Positions 1-10,287 of a stretch of 64,000 nucleotides of DNA are shown piece by piece. The notes beneath the pieces are model-generated. The model was not told the origin of the DNA. It did no database searches and saw nothing but the letters and a program-made list of their open reading frames with translations. The stretch is from NCBI RefSeq assembly GCF_932274485.2, contig NC_065882.2, positions 56,581,431 to 56,645,430 of the forward strand. Direction: 5' to 3'. A program made the translations under genes and the position numbers. Within the stretch, counting starts at the first letter, position 1, and each line of letters begins with the position of its first letter. This DNA is from Patella vulgata. Its lineage: Eukaryota; Mollusca; Gastropoda; Patellidae.

Positions 1-1094
1 ACTTAATCGAAATCAGCGCATCGACCGATTTTCCCGCTTAAAATGGGCGCCATCTTGGAAATATCATCGTCAAATGATGGAAAACAATCTGAAGTATAGT
101 CATGAACCCTGCCAATATTAATACATTGCCAAATCACAGTTGATATGTCGATAACATTATAAATAAGATAAAAATAAAAAATAATTTGGAATATTATCGC
201 AAAATGGCTACCCTCAAATAATGGCCTGCCATACTGTGAAGACCTACTCAAAAAAAATGTCAACATTGGTTTTTTGTAATCAAACATCAAAACCTACAAA
301 ATAAAGCTTATTCCACGATTTCTACCCGAAAAGCCGACGGATTTACATTGACGATCGGACTATTTCGGGGATGTGAATCGCTTGTGACATCATCATTTGC
401 GATAAGAGAAATTTGGATATATTATTGAAACTTTGCGCACGAAATGTTTGAGGTAGTTAACTAATTGTTGTAAGATATATTTTATTCTGGTCTGGATTAG
501 GAGTGTAAACCAGACAATCAAAGCCTATTCTCTACGTATCAAGTTCTTGAATCTAGCGGCAATAAATTGTTTCAATGTGTTTTATTGTTTTAGTTGGGCG
601 GTTAAGCAAAATATCGTGCACTTTGGGTTAAAAGCATGAAACTTGGCACATAGATGGCATCAACCCTACTGATTATTTTGGGATGTGGATCCACCTCAGC
701 AGCACCCCCTGGTGGTCGTTACGGCCATCTTTTCCAAAATGGCCGCCTATCCATTGATATACATATAACTACGGGTGTCACAATAAGACATTTTTTTTAC
801 AAATCATTTCCAGAGGCGAAATTGCTAGCTAAACACGATTTTTAAAAAAGATTTATCTATGACGTCATTTTCGATTGGGGTTTGTCTGATTTCAAAAATG
901 GCCTCCAAAATTTGAAAAAAAAAAGAATTTCCAGATAGGATGGGTGATTATCACACAAGGTATGGCTTGTAATATATCAAATATAAGGTTTTTGTTGTAA
1001 TTGAACTGAAAAATAATCTCTAAAACTAGCTTCCCCAAATCCAAGATAGCGGAATTCAAAATGAACCCAAAATGGCCGATTGATCAGATTAAAG
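1..1094. other. AT-rich DNA upstream of the visible channel exons
   Basis: This is probably intron or 5' flank of the DEG/ENaC gene. It holds several short CAAAATGGC / CCATCTT motifs in both orientations, which resemble pieces of the inverted repeat just downstream. No exon with good splice borders and channel-like sequence was found, so the upstream exons probably lie outside the window. Confidence 0.4.
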
Positions 1095-1382
1095 TCATTT
1101 CACTGTTTGATTTGGTTTGCAATTTATAATTTAAAGGGTTTACATTGTCACTGAATTTAAAATTAATCTAAAGAAAAAAAATAGTGTCCGAAATCCAGAT
1201 GGCGGAAATTCAAAATGGCAACCAACATTTATCTAAAATGGACGATTTGTCAGATAAAAGTCATTTCACTCTCCGCCATCTTGGATTTTGGAAACTGTTT
1301 TTTTCTTTAGATTAATTTTAAGTTCAGTGACACTGAAAGGACTTTAAATTACATATTATAAACCATATCAAAAGTGAAATGA
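1095..1382. repeat. inverted repeat (fold-back), about 111-bp arms
   Basis: The left arm (1095-1206) and right arm (1272-1382) are imperfect reverse complements. Both carry TCATTTCAC, a GGTTT...ATAATTTAAAG block, a CACTGAA...TTAATCTAAAG block and ATCCA(A)GATGGCGGA. The spacer is about 65 bp and contains another TCATTTCAC. It reads as a small fold-back MITE in non-coding DNA beside the channel exons. No clear target duplication was seen. Confidence 0.7.
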
Positions 1383-1991
1383 GCTTGAAAAGTTATTTCC
1401 AATATTTATTTATTTTTAAGTTTAAACAAAATATGCTTTTAATTCATTTTGAATGTGCTGTTTGATGTGATTGATTATATCTTATGTTTTTGTGTCCGCT
1501 GGCTTGGTTGATCTTAGAGAAATACATTTAGACACCTAGATCATGGTTCTACAATGTATAACTATATTTCGTTTAACAACTCAAAGATAAGTTAAACACA
1601 AAACAGACTTTCTCCAGAAAATGGGTAAAAGTCGCCTGTTCAAATTGATACAATTACCCCGAGATTTCAGCTCGCTATTTCTTTCCTACTGATAGAACTG
1701 AACTATACATTTTCGAAATTGGGGATGACCGTTACCAGTACTTAGAGATAATGGAATTAAAGGTGTAATGGCCTCACATTATGTTATAAAATAATGATAA
1801 CAATAACCAATTAACATATTTTATTTATTTATATTCACTTACAATGAAAATCAATATATGATATTTTATATTGCACAACCTTTTTGTTTATTATTATCTA
1901 CACTTTTTTTTGGATGTTTTTTAATGTCACCAATGAATCTTGATATCTATAGATCATCTGTAATGTATTTTTCTGTTGTTTTCTTTTGCAG
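1383..1991. other. non-coding DNA, probably intron
   Basis: AT-rich sequence leading to the pyrimidine-rich acceptor that ends at 1991 (TTCTTTTGCAG). No coding or repeat signal was recognised. Confidence 0.5.
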
Positions 1992-2049
1992 TGAACAAAG
2001 GTATGAAAAATCCATTTCCATGGCAGCTTGGCCCTCTTCTTCGTACGAG
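1992..2049 (+). CDS. DEG/ENaC channel, internal exon a
   Basis: This 58-nt exon encodes EQRYEKSISMAAWPSSSYE, preceded by the last base of a split codon. The motif 'xxYxKSxSxAxWPSxxY' is typical of the end of the cysteine-rich extracellular domain in DEG/ENaC channels (the FaNaC/ASIC-like set). It is bounded by a pyrimidine-rich acceptor (AG at 1990-1991) and a donor GTAAAC at 2050. It enters with two bases needed from the previous exon and leaves in phase 0, which fits the next exon. The preceding exon, which should end in the conserved CxPPC-type motif, was not found. Confidence 0.85.
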
Positions 2050-2258
2050 GTAAACATTTATTATTACGATGGTATATACAATAAATATTTGACATTAACA
2101 ATCTCGTGTGTGCTCCATCAGGCAAACACGCGTTTGTCGCACAAATAAAATAAGACACACCAAAAAAATAACTTTGTGAGCATTGGAGTAACGAGCTTTG
2201 CCCTAGCTTATGTTCTGTCTTTATTATTTGTTCTCATTCATCGAATTATGTTTTTCAG

Positions 2259-2308
2259 CGCGTTTGTCATCTACTAAATGACACTTCGCGACATTTTTAT
2301 CAACCCAT
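2259..2308 (+). CDS. DEG/ENaC channel, 50-nt exon b
   Basis: A short exon inferred from splice signals and phase. A strong acceptor (TTATGTTTTTCAG, AG at 2257-2258) and donor GTAACT at 2309 frame 50 nt reading RVCHLLNDTSRHFYQP plus two bases. Those two bases join the C that opens the exon at 4227 to make an isoleucine codon, so the frame runs through without a stop. The stretch between WPSSSY and the VKLRVYF block varies among family members and normally holds roughly 15-40 residues, so the length suits. NDT is a potential N-glycosylation site. Sequence similarity alone would not identify this exon. Confidence 0.65.
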
Positions 2309-3194
2309 GTAACTCAAATCCTGTCAAATCTTTGCAAATTATACATATATAGTAATTATATAATATTATACCGATTTACAGCAGAATACTATGTCCGGAA
2401 ACATCGAATAAGCGCTTCAGAACCCAAATTCGCACATTATTGACAGCCAAAATAACGTTTGCTTACATATAACAACGTTATAGAGAGGTAAACACCAAAC
2501 ATTATATAAATGGGCGAAAATGGGTCTAAAACAGATATTAATATACATGTAATATGAATATATAATTTGATTTATATTTAATTTATGAATTTGATTATAG
2601 TGTCTAAACAGTTATGTTCGTCGAAATACGTGATAAGTCCAATTCGAATTGCATTCGCTTGTGCCTGGTTAGTCCAGTCTACATGGGAAGTATGGTTTGA
2701 ACATAGAACTGTTGTTTGAAATCACTTGGAATGTACTCTTTTTTTATCTTTGGCTGACGTACTCCTAGGCCAAGTTATCCATTGTAGTCTTACGCTTTGA
2801 CATTTTGTCTCGTTCATCAAGGCGCAACGATACAATTGGCGTCCGATACTATTGCAGAGTAATTTTAAAATGTCAATTGCGTCTTATTGGATATCAGGAG
2901 CCCATACCTTTACGGTATAAGATATTGATTTAAATGGACCATTATTAAATTCTAATTCGTGTTTTTAATGTCGAGGGGTGTGGAGAATTTCTAAATTCAT
3001 AAGCTTATTTACCAATTTCTCTATTATATTTGAAGAATCAACTAACACGTAGGGTGGAAAGTAGTAGCAGTAATTTCAGAGGATATTCAAAATTGGAGTA
3101 AGTATTGTATATTATGAACATTAAATTTTGATTTACGTGCCATCGTGAAAGATGCATCATGTGTAAAAGCTAAATCTGCCTATTGGTATTTCTT

Positions 3195-3475
3195 TTGGCG
3201 TTTCCCCTTGTCAGTGGTGCAGAACGGAGGGCCTGCCAAGGAGAGCTGTCTAGTCCTTCGGATGAGACGAAAAACCGAAGTCCCGTGTATACATTGGAAT
3301 GCACTAAAAGATCCCTTGGCAGCTGGAATTCGATATAAGAGTAGGCGATTGTGCCGCTGCCCTGGCAAAATTCCCCTCATAGCACACTGTATCGCGCGTA
3401 TGCCCGTCTTCATTAGCCCAGTATAGGGGCAGAACAGCAGGACGTTAAACCCCATTTCATTTCATTTCATTTCAA
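3195..3475 (+). repeat. SINE family 1, 5'-truncated copy
   Basis: This copy lacks the tRNA-like head but keeps the shared body: GTGGTGCAGAACGGAGGG, GACGAAAAACCGAAGTCCCG, CAGCTGGAATTCGATATAAG, GCCCGTCTTCATTAGCCCAG and the tail GACGTTAAACCCC(ATTTC)n. The same body recurs at about 7.5, 31, 34.7, 49.8 and 54.4 kb. The open frames here on both strands are accidental. The conserved block may be the 'Meta'-type domain reported in bivalve SINEs; that is from memory and unverified. Confidence 0.85.
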
Positions 3476-3826
3476 ATGTTATATAATTTATAATTTAGAC
3501 ATAATTATTGACTTACATATTATAATAAAAGCATTGATTACTTATTTTATAATAATATGGCAATGGCCTCAATCTTGTTGCTGTCTGATTTTCGAGATGC
3601 AAATCTGTCTATTCGCATGACAAACCTACAGTCAACTCTCAAGACCATGGGATGGCCGAAATTTAAATAGATTGAAACACGATCACCATACTAGTACTCA
3701 GAACCTGTCTAATTTAATTTAAAGAATTAATTAAATTTCGTTTGGTTTGTTTACCTTTCCGATGGTCTCCGCTCATTACGTATCAGACCTGTTTGTGTTG
3801 GCGGTCACTATTCATATTTAACTCCC

Positions 3827-4117
3827 AGTCTGCATTTGACCACTCCGAACAAAGCCCCACTAAAAAACATTCCATTGGCTACCTATCACCACCCGCTCCT
3901 CTCATATCAAACAGAAAGCGGTTATATTTAAACACTCTTCCAGACTCCATCGCCACAAAGACAAATAAAACAGTCCGCATTTGATCACTGCGAACAAAGT
4001 CCCACTATAAAAACATTTCATTGGCTACCCATCTCCACCCGCCCCTCTCATATCAAACAGAAAGCTGTTATATTTAAACACTATTCCAGACTCAGTCGTC
4101 ACAGAGACAAATATAAC
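3827..4117 (+). repeat. 145-bp tandem duplication in intron
   Basis: Two adjacent diverged copies (3827-3971 and 3972-4117) share AGTCYGCATTTGA, GAACAAAGYCCCACTA, ATTGGCTACC, CATATCAAACAGAAAGC and GTTATATTTAAACACT. Both carry CATTGGCT (an inverted CCAAT-like box) and a TATATTTAA motif, which may be chance. Confidence 0.85.
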
Positions 4118-4226
4118 AAGATTTAAACTATAGAAATGAACGAAATATGGCCATTGTTTTAATAATATAGGCTAAAAATATGGAAACAACTTTCTTTATA
4201 ATTAATTTCATATATGATTATTTCAG

Positions 4227-4305
4227 CTCAACAGAATTTGTAAAACTACGCGTGTATTTTCAAGAATTGGTCTTCAAAAGAATTGAAGATAAGAAATCAT
4301 ATGAG
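4227..4305 (+). CDS. DEG/ENaC channel, exon before the last
   Basis: This exon encodes STEFVKLRVYFQEL followed by VFKRIEDKKSYE. The pattern '(F/V)VKLxVYFxELxxxxIEEKxxYE' is the characteristic segment leading to the second transmembrane helix in DEG/ENaC channels. The acceptor is TTATTTCAG (ends 4226) and the donor GTAAAA starts at 4306. The first C completes a codon begun in the preceding exon, and the exon ends in phase 0. Confidence 0.92.
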
Positions 4306-4657
4306 GTAAAAAAATGTATATTCAGTTTTTAAAAATGTTCAGAACATGCTTGTTTGCTTAGTATCTGAGTTACTATTAGAATGTTTCAATCTGCTAGGGA
4401 AGAATTCAGATGAGATCGCATATTGCATCTGAAATAATATTTGGAGATTGGGATTTTGTGTCCGTATTGGCTTTAGTCAAACACATCCTAAAACCATACC
4501 AAATAAGTATTTGGTTATAACAGAAAAATAGAGATGAAATTCTGATGTAAGATTTTGCGATAATATTAACCTAACTTTACCTTTTTTCGTGACATATCAA
4601 AGGGACCACAGTGGATAGCTGATATTAAATTTTTTATTTATTTCTAATATATTTCAG

Positions 4658-4834
4658 TCAATGAATTTGATCAGTGATATTGGTGGTCAGTTGGGTCTAT
4701 GGCTGGGTTTATCAGCGATTACTATTGGAGAACTCTGTAGCTTTTTGTTACTGGTCTGCAGAGTGGTGTACAGAAAGATGTTACCAAGAAGAACAACTCC
4801 TATAGAAAAAGTGAAACTAGATAACGTATCTTAA
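4658..4834 (+). CDS. DEG/ENaC-family sodium channel, last exon (TM2 and C-tail)
   Basis: This exon carries the end of a trimeric, amiloride-type sodium channel subunit of the plasma membrane. After SMNLISDIGGQLGLWLGLSA the sequence continues ITIGEL, then a hydrophobic stretch CSFLLLVC and a basic cytoplasmic tail of about 27 residues. SDIGGQLGLWLGLS is the family signature at the start of TM2; GLS is the GxS selectivity filter and the following acidic IGE is conserved. The exon starts in phase 0 after TTTCAG (4657) and ends at TAA 4832-4834. The short tail has no obvious PY motif. The family covers peptide-gated, acid-sensing and degenerin channels. The ligand cannot be told from this end, so I give no symbol. 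With three upstream exons in matching phase and no internal stop, the gene looks intact here. Confidence 0.95.
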   Translation, partial: SMNLISDIGGQLGLWLGLSAITIGELCSFLLLVCRVVYRKMLPRRTTPIEKVKLDNVS

Positions 4835-5087
4835 AGGAGCACTGTTGAGTATATCTCGTTACCGTTCAAATGTGCTTTGACAATATTACAATATTCGAAG
4901 GTCATCAACAAAATAATTAGTTACCTTGAAACGTATTGCACAATATACGTTTGAAAGTATATACTGCCAGCTAGTATACAGCTGTTGAGTAAACATTCCT
5001 TATAAACTGTTGGTCACTACGATGACATCGGCGTTTGAGAAAATTCAGACTGTTTTCGAAAATTGACTAAATTGTTTTGCGACCATG

Positions 5088-5093
5088 AATAAA
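5088..5093 (+). promoter_or_regulatory. polyadenylation signal AATAAA for the channel gene
   Basis: AATAAA lies about 250 bases after the channel stop codon, and a second one is at 5143-5148. Either could end the mRNA, giving a short 3' UTR. Confidence 0.5.
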
Positions 5094-5149
5094 GATTTCT
5101 TAGTTAATTATGAATGGATTATAATCAAATTGGTGTAAAGTGAATAAAG

Positions 5150-6590
5150 TAAAAACAGGCTTTAAGTACATACCACTTCTATATTGTCATTTTAACTAGA
5201 CCATGTTAACTCGGAATAAGAATGAAAACTTACAAATTCCATGTGGTTCTGTCTCCATGGTAAATTGCGTCGTTAAACATGGCTGTAATATCAGGCAATA
5301 TTCGTTCAAACAAATAAAAAGACTATCAATAATAGCACTTTATTGAGTTATGTTTTGCGTAGTTGAGACAAGAAATGGATAAAGTTTTTGAGAAGATACA
5401 AGAATACATTACAAAATCTAAATATTTTACGTCGTTTAAAACATGCTGTATCGCATGGTTAATTTCCTGTTGGTGTGTGGGTTACACTTTTAAATCTGAT
5501 ATTAGTTATGGTACATTGCATACACTGTACATTCTTATTAATTATTCATTACTTGATGAGCCCCGAGAATGATTTATAGAGAAGGAAAATAGAAGTAACG
5601 TTATTTTCAAAGGTATAAAAAAAATAGAAAAATGGGATAGGTATACTTTCCATCATGATCCGTGGCTGATTACTTTTTATCATCTATGATAATGCATGAA
5701 ATGTCTTAATTATAGGAATATTTGCCGGTTTAAAATAATGAAAAAAGAAAGAAGATAGGCTTCGATTTTTTTATTATTCCCATAGGTGTATATATAATGT
5801 AATTGTTTTCAGTGAGTTTTTTAATATTCGCAATCTTTATTAACGATGTTTTACATTAAAAGATCATAAATTGTTTCCTGTAATTATGTGCATGCAGCCT
5901 TACATGTTCCGATAATTGGGTAGTCATGACATTCAAGTGAGTTATATCTTAAACTTAACCCATTTCAGTCCATTCTGTAATCAGAGATAATGATTATAAA
6001 ATCGTGGATTTCCAAAAAATGAATGGAGCTATGATAATATCAATCGCTAGGAAAATATAATTTTATTGCTCTTTATTACTCTGTTTATTAATTCATAGGT
6101 AGTATGCGCGTTTATGATATATACATGTATATAAAAGAGGTGATAAAATAAAATGAAATAAAATAGAGTTTAAACATGCCTTCCCGAATAAAAACTGTGT
6201 GTTTTAATGGTATTTTGGACTAAAACATATTCAAACTAATTCATCTATCAAAACGTTGCTTCAAATCCTTCTCAAAAATATTTTAATTAAAAGAAAACTA
6301 CGCCGTGACGCAATAATCTATTTTACGAAGCCTGGATTCAGAAAAAATCCATTATTTAGCCAAAGTAAATTCTTGGATTATCTCCTGCCAACTTTTTGTT
6401 CTCACAACTGTTAGGCATTAAATCATAAGAAGCGCTCGGGGAGACAGGCTGCCAGTTAAGGACACCCTTACATTTGTCTTCTGTTTGCGCCCCATGGGTC
6501 TTTTCCGGGGAATCCAGTATTTTTCTACTTTCCATATATACCAAAAGTGCCATATTATTGGAAGTAACTGACATAAATGGTTTCGTGGAA
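5150..6590. other. intergenic AT-rich DNA
   Basis: Nothing recognised. A 69-codon open frame at 5363-5572 starts with ATGs and has a hydrophobic middle, but matches no family I know and has no splice or repeat support. Confidence 0.5.
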
Positions 6591-6955
6591 ATTTCCGCCC
6601 ATTCTTTCCCAACCGGGATAATGAAGACGGGTATACGCCATGCCGTGGGTAAAGGGTAACATTTCTGTATAGTTAACTCTACAGGAATTTTTCACCACAA
6701 GAGTTCAACAAGATATTGAACATGTAAAAATTATTATACATTCAACCAGATTTTCGACGTTCTACCTACACGTCAACTGTCGGGGTTCCTTTTAAGTGCA
6801 TGCCAATGAGTTTACGGGCAGGCCTCAGTTTTGCTCCCAATTTGAACGACTAGACTACTTTTCCAGAATGCACAACTAACAAGGGGAACCAGACTAGGAA
6901 ATCCTGTGGAGAGTTCCCGGCCAACACCGGAATTGTGAGCCAGCATCATACCTAT
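6591..6955 (-). repeat. SINE family 1, old interrupted copy
   Basis: Read on the minus strand, 6591-6655 matches the 3' GTATACCCGTCTTCATT block, and 6781-6955 matches the middle and head (GGCCGGGAACTCTCC, GGTTCCCCTTGTTAG, CTAGTCGTTC). About 120 unrelated bases separate the parts. The divergence suggests an old insertion. Confidence 0.6.
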
Positions 6956-7225
6956 CAAATGATAACGCCCTGGAAAATAATCTAATGTTGAACCGTCTGA
7001 ATTATTTTTGCATTCAGATTGCCATTTGGTGATAGGAGCGTTATACAATTATTTTGTGTTTCTTCACCAGTCTCTACCACATTATTTTCATAAACACCCC
7101 ACCCCATTATGTTTTATTGGCAAGAGATGGACAGAAACGGGTAAATTATATTTCAGTCCCTCTTGATTTAGAGCAAGGACGTGTTCTCGGTGTTCAGGTT
7201 TTAAAGGACAATATTGGTGTCGGCC

Positions 7226-7810
7226 ATTATCACAGTGTGCTATGAGGGAAATTTTGCCCGTGCAGCGGCGCTCTGGGGCTAAGTGAGAGGGACGCAATGG
7301 TGAGCTTTGCGTCATGGTTTTGAATTTTTGCGTCCCCTTGAGTTTTTGCGCCGTCTCGCAAATGGTTTCAATGCGGTTTTCAACATTATAATCCTAATCA
7401 AAATGCTTAACTAGTGTCAAACATATACCGTGAATCAGCCCCCACCCCCCCACCCCCACACACACACACACATACATATAAATAATGTCTTTTGGGGGGC
7501 CAGGACCAGATCTTGTTCCTCATGAAAAACCATAGGTCTCCACGCCCCTGGCGGCGCTACGACCTACTCTTATATCGAATTCCAGCTGACAATGGATCTT
7601 TTACATACACGCCAATGTGTACATGGGACCTCGTTTTTCTTCCGTTCCATCCGAACGACTAGGCAGATGTCCTATCCAGGCCCCTGCCCTGCACCACTGA
7701 CAAGGGAAAACCACCCCGGAATATCCCGATGAACTTTCTCGGCCAACAACGGGATCTAACCCGCGACCTCCATGCCTGCGAACCCTCTTACTCACTTAGT
7801 CATCGTCGGT
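7226..7810 (-). repeat. SINE family 1 split by a MITE
   Basis: On the minus strand this is a nearly complete SINE: head with a tRNA-like region near 7740-7810, body with GTGGTGCAGGGCAGGGG and GAGGTCCCATGTACAC, and the end at 7226. It is interrupted by the insertion at 7273-7550, whose 8-bp duplication GCGGCGCT lies at 7265-7272 and 7551-7558. Confidence 0.75.
7273..7550. mobile_element. hAT-like MITE nested in a SINE
   Basis: The 278-bp insert is flanked by a perfect 8-bp direct repeat GCGGCGCT. It ends CGCCCCTG and starts CTGGGGCT, so its termini are imperfect inverted repeats resembling the CAGGGGCG ends of hAT elements. An 8-bp TSD is the hAT hallmark. It contains a C-rich and CA microsatellite (about 7440-7475) and no transposase. 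Confidence 0.65.
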
Positions 7811-8574
7811 CCCCACACATGGAGTATAAAATGTGTTTTTTAAAATGTAAGTATTAGTAAGAATCCATCAGACCTGTATGTAATTTTCATCACATTTGTC
7901 TGAATACTAAATTCATATTTTCTACCTGCTTTAGGTAAATATTCGTGATTTTGATCGGGGGCAGCGCATAAGCAATCAAAAAAATGGGCACCACCCGAAT
8001 GTTCTTACCCAGATTGTTAACATGCCCATACAAGACGCAATGACCGAACTGCGATGTAGACAAAACTTAAGAAATGCTGATCGAAATAAATTTCAAAATA
8101 ATATAATACTGCTTAGAATGGGTTATTTCCCTTTACACATTCATGATCTTACTACGTTTCAATACATTAATAAGAAAAATCAAATACCAGTATTTCTTTG
8201 ATATATTTATTAGATGTGCTTGAAGACGATTTTCAATAAAGATGTGTTTGACACAAGAATAATTGACAAAACAGGCTGCAACCGTAGGATTATTAATTAA
8301 TTTGGAATAAAAGTCAGTGGCATATTCAATTGGGAAGTGAGGGGTCTATCGTGGCATATCGCCCACACCTTTGTTATCAAAAGAGAAATCACAAATATAT
8401 TTCAGTTTATAAAACTGTATGGAAAACTTTTTCATTGCAGCCGGTGCAACTATATGCAGCTCTGAAATGTGAATGTGTTCCACACAGTCAGAAATGGACT
8501 CTAATGAAAGTTTAGTCCCAAGAGGTCATATTACATGTAACCACCGACAGGATAATTGAAATTTTGTTACCGAC
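7811..8574. other. unannotated AT-rich DNA
   Basis: No gene, repeat or site recognised. The open frame at 8330-8515 shows no family likeness. Confidence 0.5.
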
Positions 8575-8585
8575 ACCTTGTAACT

Positions 8586-8932
8586 CGGCCTATAGGGAGG
8601 TAAACAGCAATCAGATTTGAGCGTTCGGTATGACTTCCATCATACATAAAGACTCACTTTCCAGAATATTCGTATCTTATGGTATGATGTGTATGTTGTA
8701 GGTTATTCATAATATCTTGAAATATGTTTTTCTTTTGTGGAGTTATCTCGACTGTCCCTGATTTAAAGCTTCCGTGTGCGTGGTGGACTTATGTTTCGCT
8801 AAGGTTAGGGTAAGGGTTATTATCTTGTAAACTCACTCTATAACAAGAGTCTTGGTCTTTATGTCCCAATGATGGAGGTCATAAATTTACCGAACGGTAA
8901 AACATGTTGCCCTTTACATCCTTATAGGCCGA
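8586..8932. repeat. inverted repeat, about 75-bp arms
   Basis: The left arm (about 8586-8665; GGCCTATAGGGAGGTAAACAGC, GTTCGGTATGACTTCCATCAT, CATAAAGAC) pairs with the right arm (about 8855-8932) read in reverse. The spacer is about 190 bp. This is probably a fold-back MITE; no clear TSD was seen. Confidence 0.6.
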
Positions 8933-10040
8933 TATATTTCGTTATTGTTGTCCCCCTTCTAGGCGGTAATAATATTGGAACGGGTGGGCCTACATATATC
9001 ATAGTGAAAACAGTGTTTATTTTTAAATGTCTCCATTAATATTTATTATTCAAACGTAACCTTTTTTGAATATGATAAATAGCATGCTTCATATCGGTAG
9101 GCTTATTTCGTATATTGTTTGTGATTGTGTCATGTTAATTAATGAAAAGGGATGTTTTGTTGAGAAATGTATGGATCTTACAACCACCTTAAACCTCCTT
9201 AATTTTCATGTAAACATGTCCGTGAGTTGTATAAACAGCTTTTTTTTCAGCAGTGTAAGCTATAGTTCCTCGGGGCATGCCATTACGATTTCCCATTTTC
9301 ATGAATATATGACGAAACTGTCGTAAATTTCTGCATCCAAATCGATCCTGGTCCATCAGTCGGGTTACACAGCGAGATAGATCTGGCTTATCGTTCACAT
9401 TTAGTCAAGATCCAAGCAGCAGTGTATCGATGAATTTTCTCAGCCAACATCTTGATCTAACCTGGAAACCCCCCAAAAAGGTAATAACGGGTCATAGTTC
9501 TAAAATACCTATACTATTCACTGAGTTACCGGCCCTTGCCGTAAGAGACAAGTGTCCCAACTGTTACTTTGTCTGAAACACTTGAGTAGTCAAGTCAGTT
9601 CGCGCTCAAGTTCACGATCTGTTGAAATGTCGCAAACAGCGTGGAACGGGAAAGTAAACCCTTTGCAAATAAATTTCTGAAGGCGTTAAGAGGAAATGGT
9701 TCACCCCGAAGAAATTGACCAATATTATACCTGGTGTAAATATCGAAACTTCTAATGCAATACATGTAGATCGAAAAAGGTTTGCGACTGACATAAACTT
9801 TGATAATGAACGGGCCAGAGAAAATCTTGGATGCTAGAATGGAGGATTATCTGGTATTAGTTCTCGGCTATTAAAGTGTTCGACATGAAAGTATCTGAAT
9901 CTGAATCTAGAAGGTATAGTAATAACATATTATATGTATATCAGTATTTGAAGAAAAAGGTTGATATGGGTCACGCACGTGCATGCGTGACGCGTGACTT
10001 GTGTTTAGCCGTGGTAGATTGATTAGGATGTATTAAATGT
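8933..10040. other. intergenic DNA with repeat fragments
   Basis: It holds a likely SINE family 1 fragment on the minus strand (about 9425-9475, matching the 'AACTTTCTCGGCCAACA' region of the copy at 7.7 kb), a 70-bp segment shared with 14.1 kb (about 9515-9585), and a hairpin with 8-bp perfect stems at 9969-9990. No gene was recognised. Confidence 0.5.
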
Positions 10041-10287
10041 CTGTTTGTCTGGGTGAGCCTGTTCGGCTTTGTTGTTCCGCAATATAATTTTAACATAGAG
10101 CATCCACCAAAGGTTGTCTTATTTATTTCTACTGTGTAGACAAAGTTATGAATGTTTTCTTCAATAATTTGGGCGAGTCGTGCTCAACCTTGTTGTTTCG
10201 CGATCTAACATGGAGCACAAAATAAGGTTGTCTTAATTTATTTCAACTGTGTCGGTAAGAAGTAAAGCAAATGTTTTCTTTAATATA

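Larger units (their letters stand above)
2309..4226 (+). other. intron of the DEG/ENaC gene
   Basis: Donor GTAACT at 2309 and acceptor TTATTTCAG ending at 4226. The intron carries a 5'-truncated SINE (3195-3475) and a 145-bp tandem duplication (3827-4117). The rest is AT-rich with no recognised feature. Confidence 0.6.

Noticed and set aside
3145-3455. Open frames of about 91-93 codons on both strands.
   Set aside because: They lie within a SINE whose other copies do not keep these frames.
5363-5572. A 69-codon frame downstream of the channel gene, considered as the first exon of a second channel.
   Set aside because: The sequence lacks the N-terminal His-Gly motif of DEG/ENaC proteins, and no following exon was found.
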